Shown here: one piece after another, positions 1-5,127 of the stretch
How positions within the stretch are numbered: position 1 is the stretch's first letter
Layout of the letters: every line of letters starts with the position of its first letter
Assembly: GCA_002049825.1 (NCBI GenBank)
Contig: MVCZ01000185.1
Location: 1-5,376 of the forward strand
Reading direction: 5' to 3'
From: Candidatus Zhuqueibacterota bacterium 4484_188
Lineage (GTDB): Bacteria > Calditrichota > Calditrichia > RBG-13-44-9
DNA length: 5,376 bases
Notes under the pieces: model-generated
What the model was told of the DNA's origin: nothing
Databases searched by the model: none
The model's input: the letters and a program-made list of their open reading frames with translations, nothing else
Translations under genes and position numbers: made by a program

Positions 1-1
1 C

Positions 2-943
2 TCTTTATCGGTCAATGTTGCGGATTACGATGCTGACGGCGACCTGGACCTGGCGGTTTCCGGCGGATATATTCAGATTCTGACCAATGACGGCTACGCT
101 AATTTTACCACCTCCCCGGTTTTCGGCTGGGAAAGCTATTCATCGGGAAACATCGTTACCGGCGATTTTGATGACGATGGGGATTTAGACCTGGCGGCGA
201 CTTATTATACTAAATATGTGACGGTTTTTAATAATCGTAACCAGGCGCCCGATATCGTGCTTTCGGTGAATTCGCTCAATTTCGGGGCAGTAAAAACAGA
301 CAGCACAAAAATAAAATCTTTTAAAATAATTAATCTAAGCACCGCCCAGGATTTGCAATTCTCCGTTTCAACAGCTTCTCATTCCGCTTTTTCCGTAACC
401 CCGGCTTCGGGTTTTATTCCGGCTGACGATTCCCTGGTTATAGAAGTTTTGTTTACTCCCTCTTTAACCGTCGTTTATCACGATACTTTAATTATTAGCA
501 GCAACGATCCGGATACTCCACTACTGAAAATGCCACTTTCCGGTGCGGGCTACCCGGTCTATTCTTTCACTCCCCGGCAAAACGATTTAAGCGCCGCTCC
601 CGGCGATGATATTCTGGTGAATTTTTCAGATGATTTTAGTTCCTGGGTTTTTAACAATCATACGGTCAGCGTGTTTGGCACAAGGAGTGGACATCGTTTC
701 AGCAATAATATTACTTACAATAATGTTACCAACCAACTTATCTTTGACCCCGATTATGATTTTTTTGTGGACGAGAAAATTAATGTTACTCTTACTTCCC
801 GCACCTGCCCCAACCCTGCCGGTTCCGTTTCAATGGAGCTTTATGATTCAGCCGCTGGACGGTACGGGAATGTTCGAAAATTCCGGTTCCGTTTATCATT
901 TTTCATCAACACCGGACAGGCTGTTTGCGAGGGACCTCAATAA
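2..943 (+). CDS. Secreted FG-GAP/ASH multidomain protein, piece 1 of 3 (5' partial, frameshifted at its end)
   Basis: This is the open left end of a long cell-surface or secreted protein; the true start lies outside the window and the frame is open from base 2. It begins with two FG-GAP/VCBS repeats whose calcium-binding loops are DYDADGDLDL (bases 23-52) and DFDDDGDLDL (164-193). An ASH/HYDIN-type Ig domain follows (about 251-556; SLNFGAVKTDS, then SSNDPDTP and LSGAGYP), and then the start of an SbsA-type Ig-like domain. Meaningful sequence ends near base 800-820. The last 40 or so codons, to the stop at 943, are out of frame, because the expected continuation (PFQWSF, then DLNNDGDMDL) lies in the next frame. 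The function is probably adhesion or carbohydrate/protein binding outside the cell. That is inferred from the domain types, since no catalytic domain is visible. Confidence 0.85.
   Translation, partial: SLSVNVADYDADGDLDLAVSGGYIQILTNDGYANFTTSPVFGWESYSSGNIVTGDFDDDGDLDLAATYYTKYVTVFNNRNQAPDIVLSVNSLNFGAVKTDSTKIKSFKIINLSTAQDLQFSVSTASHSAFSVTPASGFIPADDSLVIEVLFTPSLTVVYHDTLIISSNDPDTPLLKMPLSGAGYPVYSFTPRQNDLSAAPGDDILVNFSDDFSSWVFNNHTVSVFGTRSGHRFSNNITYNNVTNQLIFDPDYDFFVDEKINVTLTSRTCPNPAGSVSMELYDSAAGRYGNVRKFRFRLSFFINTGQAVCEGPQ
251..875 (+). other. Module copy 1: ASH/HYDIN Ig domain plus SbsA-type Ig domain
   Basis: Within the FG-GAP protein, an ASH/HYDIN-like domain (251 to about 556) is followed by an SbsA/Big_5-type domain (557 to about 875). 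Both recur in the same order at 1890-2530, with matching landmarks (NFG/DFG, SNDPDTP/SDDPATP, SGAGYP/NGVGYP, FQWSF/LQWCF). The first frameshift falls inside this copy. The domain names are assigned by eye from family-typical motifs, so the exact borders are approximate. Confidence 0.7.
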
Positions 944-3341
944 CGACGGCGATATGGATTTAGCCGCTTTCAACTTGGGGGTTTTGACTTCCCTGGTAAA
1001 TGATGGAAACGGCGGTTTTACCCAGGTAGCGACTTTTTATGTGGGCAGTTACACCTGGCCGCTCGCCACCGGCGATTTTGACAGTGATGGTGATATGGAT
1101 TTCGTAGTTGAAAAATCTTTTCCCTATGAGATATTGATTTATAATAACGATGGAAATGCCAATTTCTCATTGGCACTGTCGATACCCTGGTCAGAGGAAA
1201 TACGCAGTATTATTCCCGGTGATTTCGACGGAGACGGGGATTTAGACCTGGCGACTGCATTAAGTCATACGGGAAAACTGGTAATTCTGGGTAACGATGG
1301 AATCGGTGGATTCAACCCGGTTATCGCCGCAACGGTAGGCAGCGGATTCAATACAACTTGTGTGGGTGATTTTGACCTGGATGGTGACCTCGATTTAGCC
1401 GGGGTAGGTTCATATTCCCGTATTCTGTCGATTCTGAGTAATGACGGAAAGGGAAACTTCCGGGTAGTCGCGCGGTTGAATTTTAGTTCTCCGGCAACCA
1501 GGGTGCTTTCCGGCGATTTTGACAATGACGGCGATCTCGATTTCATCATCAGTTATGAGATGAAAAACTGGCTTTCTTTTTATGAGAATAACGGAATAGG
1601 AGATTTTTCCGAAAAGTCAACCATTGAGGCACAAAACACGATTGAAAAATTTACTGCCGGTGATTTTAACGGTGACGGGCGATTGGATTTGCTGATCTAT
1701 GTTAACTCCGCTTCGCCACCGGTGCAGATAATGTTGAATGACAGTAGTGCCAATTTCAGAAAAATCTCAACCCTGCCCATCGGTTATCCACATTCTTTAA
1801 CCACCGGCGATTTTGACAACGACGGAGATTTGGATATTGCGATTGGCTTTGATCACGATATTTATTTATTAAAAAATAAAGAACCGTTCAAAGAGCTCTC
1901 TCTTTCTTCGGAAGTGTTGGATTTTGGCATTATCCCTAAGGATAGCAGCAAACAAAAGTATCTGCAAATATACAATCGCGGGGCGGGATTAGATTTACAG
2001 ATTGCAAATATGACCGTTTCCAACCCTGCTTTTGTTTTGAATCCGTCCGGCGGGGTAATTCCGCCGGGAGATTCGCTCACGGTCTCAGTAATATTTGCTC
2101 CCACTGCCGGGATTCAATATATTGATAGTCTTTTAATCTTAAGCGACGATCCGGCGACCCCGGTTAAAACAGTTGCATTGAATGGTGTCGGGTATCCGTT
2201 TTCCGATGTTTTTCCGGCACAAAATGCCCTCCATGTTCCGCGGGACACAAATATTAAATTAACTTTTACCGAAGCGGTTAACCCGAATACGCTGGATGAT
2301 AATACCATTAAAGTTGCAGGTGCCCAGAGTGGAATCCATCCGGCGGTACAGATAATATATCATCCGGGCAATAAAACGGTGGAGATTGATCCGGCGGAAG
2401 ATTTTTCCCCCGGCGAGCAGGTAACGGTAACTTTTACGGATCAAATAAAAAAAGCGAATGGAGACCCAATGCCGGCACCTTTGCAGTGGTGCTTTACTGC
2501 CGAAACATATTCCGGAACCGGATCCTTCGGCGGCTTATTGGTTACCTCGAACCCGGGCGTGGGTCAGTGGCCGTATTCAATCGCTGCCGGCGACCTGGAC
2601 AACGATGGCGATTTAGACCTGGCAACTTCCAACCTGTCTGTCGATAATGCTTCAATCTTGATAAATGACGGGAGCGGAAATTTTAATCAGGCGTTTATTC
2701 CCGGAACCGAAGAAGCATCATATTCTGTTGCCGTGAGCGACTTTAACGGAGACGGATTGGCGGATTTAGCCATTACCAATTGGGAATTTAATAAGGTAAA
2801 TATTTTGCAAAACAACGGGAACGGAAATTTCTCTCTGACTTCTGCTGTCACGGTTTTTGAACATCCGGTTGGAATAACCGCCGGTGATTTCGACCGGGAC
2901 TGGGACATTGATTTAGCCATATCAAGCCTGACTTCAAGGTCGGTTCAAATAATAAAAAACAACGGGAGTGGCGGTTTCGGAGAAGTTACCACCCTGTTCT
3001 CAGGGATTGATGCCTGGGGAATCGCAAACGGCGATTTGGACGAAGACGGTGATTTGGACTTAGCCGTGGTCAACCGTTACTTCGACTGCGTTTCTATTTT
3101 ATTCAATGAAGGCGGAGGAAATTTTACGGAAGAAACCAGGTTGAGTGTTCCGGATAATCCAAGGTTTGTCACTATCGGAGATTTTGACCGGGACAGTGAT
3201 CTGGATTTGGCGGTCACGAGCTACGGTGCGGATAGCCTGTCTGTTTTTGCCAACAACGGTACAGGTGGTTTTGATTTAATTTCATCGCAGAGAAGCCCAT
3301 TACAGTTGTTGCCGGCGATCTGGATAATGACGGCGATTTAG
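816..3341 (+). CDS. Secreted FG-GAP/ASH multidomain protein, piece 2 of 3 (between two frameshifts)
   Basis: This is the central part of the same protein, in a different frame from piece 1. The frame is open from an ATG at 630, but protein-like sequence starts only near 816 (LPVPFQWSF), so 630 is not a real start and no ribosome-binding site is needed. In order it holds: the end of the first SbsA-type Ig domain; seven FG-GAP repeats with DxDxDG loops starting at 933, 1074, 1221, 1368, 1515, 1662 and 1809; an ASH/HYDIN-type domain (about 1890-2201); a second SbsA-type Ig domain (about 2202-2530); and five more FG-GAP repeats with loops at 2592, 2739, 2886, 3033 and 3180. Seven blades would fit an integrin-like beta-propeller (inference). 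Loop 2886 has W and loop 3180 has S where glycine is expected. The final 15 or so codons, up to the stop at 3341, are out of frame; the protein continues in the frame of piece 3. Confidence 0.85.
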   Translation: MPVPFQWSFMIQPLDGTGMFENSGSVYHFSSTPDRLFARDLNNDGDMDLAAFNLGVLTSLVNDGNGGFTQVATFYVGSYTWPLATGDFDSDGDMDFVVEKSFPYEILIYNNDGNANFSLALSIPWSEEIRSIIPGDFDGDGDLDLATALSHTGKLVILGNDGIGGFNPVIAATVGSGFNTTCVGDFDLDGDLDLAGVGSYSRILSILSNDGKGNFRVVARLNFSSPATRVLSGDFDNDGDLDFIISYEMKNWLSFYENNGIGDFSEKSTIEAQNTIEKFTAGDFNGDGRLDLLIYVNSASPPVQIMLNDSSANFRKISTLPIGYPHSLTTGDFDNDGDLDIAIGFDHDIYLLKNKEPFKELSLSSEVLDFGIIPKDSSKQKYLQIYNRGAGLDLQIANMTVSNPAFVLNPSGGVIPPGDSLTVSVIFAPTAGIQYIDSLLILSDDPATPVKTVALNGVGYPFSDVFPAQNALHVPRDTNIKLTFTEAVNPNTLDDNTIKVAGAQSGIHPAVQIIYHPGNKTVEIDPAEDFSPGEQVTVTFTDQIKKANGDPMPAPLQWCFTAETYSGTGSFGGLLVTSNPGVGQWPYSIAAGDLDNDGDLDLATSNLSVDNASILINDGSGNFNQAFIPGTEEASYSVAVSDFNGDGLADLAITNWEFNKVNILQNNGNGNFSLTSAVTVFEHPVGITAGDFDRDWDIDLAISSLTSRSVQIIKNNGSGGFGEVTTLFSGIDAWGIANGDLDEDGDLDLAVVNRYFDCVSILFNEGGGNFTEETRLSVPDNPRFVTIGDFDRDSDLDLAVTSYGADSLSVFANNGTGGFDLISSQRSPLQLLPAIWIMTAI
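933..1838 (+). repeat. Seven FG-GAP/VCBS repeats with an almost perfect 147-bp period
   Basis: The DxDxDG loops begin at 933, 1074, 1221, 1368, 1515, 1662 and 1809. The first interval is 141 bp and the other five are exactly 147 bp (49 residues). Each unit has a segment like NDGxGxF, then a hydrophobic strand, then GDFDxDGDLDL. Seven blades are what a closed integrin-alpha-like beta-propeller would need (family knowledge; the fold here is inferred). Confidence 0.85.
1890..2530 (+). other. Module copy 2: ASH/HYDIN Ig domain plus SbsA-type Ig domain
   Basis: This is the second, intact copy of the two-domain module. The ASH/HYDIN-type part runs from about 1890 (LSLSSEVLDFG) to about 2201 (LNGVGYPF). 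The SbsA-type part runs from there to about 2530 and includes the typical FPAQNALHVPRDTNI and FTEAVNPNTL, ending with LQWCFTAETYSGTG. Its length provides the yardstick used to size the deletion in module copy 1. Confidence 0.7.
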
Positions 3342-3346
3342 ATCTT
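2592..3346 (+). repeat. Six FG-GAP/VCBS repeats, 147-bp period, last interval 10 bp short
   Basis: The loops begin at 2592, 2739, 2886, 3033 and 3180, four intervals of exactly 147 bp. The next loop begins at 3317, only 137 bp later and in another reading frame. The missing 10 bp account for the frame change. The loops at 2886 (DFDRDWDIDL) and 3180 (DFDRDSDLDL) lack the usual glycine. There are six repeats here compared with seven in the first block. Confidence 0.85.
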
Positions 3347-3712
3347 GCCACAACCAATAACGAGAGTAATTCGGTCACCATCTTGAAAAATAGCATTCTT
3401 TCAGGCCCTTTAAATCAAAAAAAACAGATACCGAAAAAGTATGCATTATACCAGAACTATCCCAATCCTTTTAACCCGACCACAGTCATTCGTTACGATT
3501 TGCCGTTCGCGGGCAGGGTGGACCTGGAAATTTATAACATTTTGGGACAGCGAGTAAAAACATTAGTCAGTGCTTATCAGAGTGCCGGTCGCAAATCGGT
3601 AGTATGGGACGGGAAAAACGATGCCGGTAACCTGGTAAGCAGCGGCATCTACATTTACAGAATGAAAACCGCTAAATTCAGAAAATGTCTCAAACTTGTT
3701 GTTTTGAAGTAA
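3290..3712 (+). CDS. Secreted FG-GAP protein, piece 3 of 3: last FG-GAP repeat and T9SS type A sorting domain
   Basis: This is the C-terminal end of the same gene, back in the frame of piece 1. In this frame there is a stop at 3272-3274, and protein-like sequence resumes at about 3290 (KPITVVAGDLDNDGDLDLA), so the ATG at 3383 inside it is not a true start. It has one FG-GAP loop (3317-3346), a short linker, and an 80-90 residue type A C-terminal domain of the type IX secretion system ending at the stop at 3710-3712. The domain shows YQNYPNPFNP, IYNILGQ, VWDGK and SGIYIYRM, in the usual order, and is complete. In T9SS bacteria such a domain directs export across the outer membrane and is usually removed or anchored during export (family knowledge). 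An intact tail on a frameshifted gene suggests recent damage or an assembly fault. Confidence 0.85.
   Translation, partial: EKPITVVAGDLDNDGDLDLATTNNESNSVTILKNSILSGPLNQKKQIPKKYALYQNYPNPFNPTTVIRYDLPFAGRVDLEIYNILGQRVKTLVSAYQSAGRKSVVWDGKNDAGNLVSSGIYIYRMKTAKFRKCLKLVVLK
3437..3709 (+). other. T9SS type A C-terminal sorting domain
   Basis: This export signal domain begins at KYALYQNYPNPFNP and ends in KLVVLK just before the stop. Landmarks in order are NPTTVIRYDLP, VDLEIYNILGQ, VKTLV, VVWDGK, GNLVSSGIYIYRM and F-K-LK. It is recognised from the widespread family found on secreted proteins in FCB bacteria. It implies export by a type IX secretion machine encoded elsewhere in the genome. Confidence 0.88.
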
Positions 3713-3978
3713 AAAGTGCGTTTATTTTTTTGTTTGTTCGGAATACCCGTGTGAGATGGCTGCACCGGGTTCTTAGTAATTTCTCGGAATTTTCAAAGCA
3801 AAAATTTATTAAGACTTTCAACAATCTTCCAAGTACCAGTTGGAATGGCACGGATTTTAAACTAAATTGTTGTATCAATAATTTAATACAGTTCGGAAAA
3901 ACAAACTGTGAAAAATAATTACCACCGATCAATGAATAGATTTTTAAAAACTGAAAGAATGAGAACGGAACCTGCTTA
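3713..3978 (+). other. AT-rich spacer between the surface-protein gene and the rho remnant
   Basis: No convincing coding sequence lies here; the open frames on both strands show no recognisable motif or family-like composition. A T-rich run (3721-3731) follows the upstream stop codon but has no clear stem before it. Two weak hairpins are visible: 3745-3770 (arms acccg and cgggt) and 3888-3909 (arms acagtt and aactgt, 10-nt loop). Neither has the GC-rich stem plus T-tract of a good intrinsic terminator. The N-terminal domain that many Rho proteins carry is not found here in any frame. Confidence 0.6.
3846..3860 (+). promoter_or_regulatory. Possible degenerate sigma-54 (-24/-12) promoter upstream of rho
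   Basis: TGGCACG at 3846-3852 matches the -24 consensus of sigma-54 promoters exactly. After the correct 4-base gap comes TTAA, where TTGC is expected at -12. The loss of GC at -12 would normally cripple such a promoter, so this is either chance or a decayed site. It lies about 120 bases upstream of the rho-like frame and on the same strand. Confidence 0.2.
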
Positions 3979-4800
3979 ATGAAGAAACGACGTCGTGAAG
4001 GAATATTGGAAATAATGCCCGGTGGTGGTTTAAAGCGCCGCAGAAGCGGGCGTCCGATTCTGCAAAGGATTTTGCTTTGTAACGATGTTTCACCAGAGGA
4101 ATATATGCAGGTTCCTGATATCAAATCCCTGGTAAGCATTGATCCGGAGGAGCAGTTGCACATCACAACCTCGCCAAAAGATATCAGATCCGGAGGAGCA
4201 GTTGCACATCACAACCTCGCCAAAAGATATCACCGGTCGGTTGATCGATACCCTGACGCCGATTGGCAAAGGGCAGCGCGGTATGATTGTTTCTCCGCCC
4301 AAAGCGGGAAAGACCACGCTTCTGAAAACCATCGCCCGGGCGGTGCGGCAGAATCACCCGGAGGTGACGGTGTTTATTTTGCTGGTGGACGAGCGTCCCG
4401 AAGAAGTGACCGATTTCCAACGCAACCTGGAAGGGGCGGTCTGGGCGCCAATGCGCTGGAAATTCCCCGGCGTTTTTTCGGCGCGGCGCGGAACGTGGAG
4501 CACGGCGGCTCACTTACTGTGCTCGCTTCTATTTTAATCCACACCGGTAGCCGGATGGACAAAGTGATTTATAATGAATTCAAAGGAACCGGAAATCTCG
4601 ACCTGGTTCTTTCCCGGGAGTGTGCTGATCAGCGAATGTTTCCTGCCATTAATATCAATGAATCGGGTACCCGGAAGGAACATAAGATTTTATCAGAAGA
4701 AGCGCTTGATGAAAGCTACCGGTTACGCCGGCGAATTGCCGATTTAAAACCGGATTCCGCTTTGCAACACGTGTTGCGATATTTCTCGCAAGACCAGTAG
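3979..4800 (+). pseudogene. rho: Transcription termination factor Rho, damaged copy
   Basis: Rho is a hexameric RNA-dependent ATPase that ends transcription. The 273-codon frame here is open throughout but only its two ends are Rho. Residues 1-69 include EGILEIMP from the start of the RNA-binding domain, then DVSPEEYM and SIDPEEQLHITTSPKDI. Residues 70-152 are nonsense. From about residue 153 (GGLGANALEIPRRFFGAARN) to the stop, the C-terminal ATPase part is normal, including EFKGTGN and SGTRKE. The missing centre lies in the next frame (4187 to about 4437): TGRLIDTLTPIGKGQRG, the P-loop SPPKAGKT (4292-4315) and DERPEEVTDFQRN. A 46-bp tandem duplication causes the first frame change and a deletion near 4435 the second. 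Compared with E. coli Rho (419 residues), about 62 residues with Walker B and the Q-loop are missing, and about 40 from the RNA-binding domain. There is no clear ribosome-binding site before 3979. It is almost certainly non-functional as read; an intact rho would be expected elsewhere, unless the assembly is wrong. Confidence 0.85.
4141..4232 (+). repeat. Perfect 46-bp tandem duplication inside rho
   Basis: Bases 4141-4186 and 4187-4232 are identical, both starting gatccggagg and ending agatatca. Because 46 is one more than a multiple of three, the duplication shifts the reading frame. Copy 1 encodes DPEEQLHITTSPKDI in frame with the upstream part, and copy 2 encodes the same residues in frame with the P-loop segment. 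Removing one copy joins the two into a normal Rho sequence. Confidence 0.95.
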
Positions 4801-4817
4801 CTTCATTTGACTTGAAG
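4801..4817 (+). other. Small hairpin just after rho
   Basis: Arms cttca (4801-4805) and tgaag (4813-4817) enclose a 7-nt loop directly after the rho stop codon. There is no T-tract and the stem is weak, so a terminator role is doubtful. Confidence 0.25.
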
Positions 4818-4874
4818 TATCTCCAATGAACAACCGATTATTTATATTAACCCGTTGTGCTAATTAATTTGAAA

Positions 4875-4912
4875 AACCGTTTCCCATCGGGATCACTACG
4901 CGAAAAACGGTT
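4875..4912 (-). repeat. Trefoil element A (inverted relative to the other two)
   Basis: Read on the minus strand, this 38-nt unit has a 7-nt outer arm (aaccgtt), a 2-nt spacer (tt), hairpin 1 (tcgc-gta-gtga, with one G-T pair), hairpin 2 (tccc-gat-ggga) and the closing arm (aacggtt). It therefore forms a three-way junction in single-stranded DNA or RNA. Its layout is the same as that of the elements at 4983-5024 and 5053-5090, and it sits 10 bases inside the left inverted repeat. Confidence 0.7.
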
Positions 4913-4937
4913 ATTAAGTGATGAATTTGTGTGTGTT

Positions 4938-4957
4938 CACCCGGATGAATCCGGGTG
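4938..4957 (+). other. Strong hairpin between trefoils
   Basis: Arms cacccgga (4938-4945) and tccgggtg (4950-4957) form a perfect 8-bp, GC-rich stem with loop tgaa. It is followed by a weaker hairpin with arms ctcaa (4962-4966) and ttgag (4974-4978). The pair can be enclosed by gtgtt (4933-4937) and aacac (4981-4985), giving a looser three-way junction. That last stem competes with the outer stem of the next trefoil, since 4983-4985 are shared. No T-tract follows. Confidence 0.6.
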
Positions 4958-4982
4958 TTAACTCAACCCTGTTTTGAGACAA

Positions 4983-5024
4983 CACCTTGCTTTTCCCAAA
5001 GGGATGGCTATGCCAAGCAAGGTG
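4983..5024 (+). repeat. Trefoil element M (42 nt, perfect pairing)
   Basis: The outer arm caccttgct (4983-4991) pairs with agcaaggtg (5016-5024) over 9 bp without mismatch. Inside are a 2-nt spacer (tt), hairpin 1 tccc-aaa-ggga (4994-5004) and, directly adjacent, hairpin 2 tggc-tat-gcca (5005-5015). Every stem is perfect. This is the clearest example of the design. Confidence 0.8.
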
Positions 5025-5052
5025 AATGAAATCCTCAATCCTTATATTTGAT

Positions 5053-5090
5053 AACCGCTTCCCACATAGTGGTTCCTACGGAAAGCGGTT
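5053..5090 (+). repeat. Trefoil element B
   Basis: The outer arm aaccgct (5053-5059) pairs with agcggtt (5084-5090). Inside are a 2-nt spacer (tc), hairpin 1 ccac-ata-gtgg (5062-5072) and hairpin 2 ttcc-tac-ggaa (5073-5083). The outer arm differs from that of element A by one base, and the opposite arm carries the matching change, so pairing is kept. It sits 23 bases inside the right inverted repeat and points the opposite way to element A. Confidence 0.75.
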
Positions 5091-5127
5091 TACAGTAAGC
5101 TAAAAGAATTCTTATTAGCACAACGGG

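Noticed and set aside
1265..1549. Open frame on the minus strand opposite the FG-GAP repeats, rich in S, P, R and K
   Set aside because: It is the reverse-strand shadow of the GDFDxDGDLDL repeats, which read as SKSP-type runs. The same pattern recurs at 2687-2920 and 3214-3396 for the same reason.
795..3300. Programmed ribosomal frameshifting as the explanation for the two frame changes in the FG-GAP gene
   Set aside because: The repeat and module lengths show about 11 and 10 missing bases at the two sites, and neither site has a slippery heptamer followed by a stem.
3685..3918. 77-codon frame on the plus strand overlapping the end of the surface protein
   Set aside because: It overlaps the sorting domain in another frame and then runs through AT-rich spacer; nothing protein-like is visible.
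4058..4080. Second sigma-54-like site (ggattttgcttt) inside the rho remnant
   Set aside because: The -12 half fits, but the -24 half lacks the essential GG and the site lies in coding sequence.
3690..4166. 158-codon open frame on the minus strand across the spacer and the start of rho
   Set aside because: It has no recognisable motif, overlaps the clear Rho sequence on the other strand, and has the composition expected of AT-rich non-coding DNA.
4875..5090. Hammerhead-type ribozyme, because of the three-way junctions
   Set aside because: The conserved core CTGATGA and GAAA at the junction are missing, and the junctions have almost no unpaired bases.
4875..5090. Ordinary intrinsic terminators for the convergent rho and nth genes
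   Set aside because: None of the stems is followed by a T-tract in either direction, and the branched layout is not that of a simple terminator. A transcription-stopping role is not excluded.
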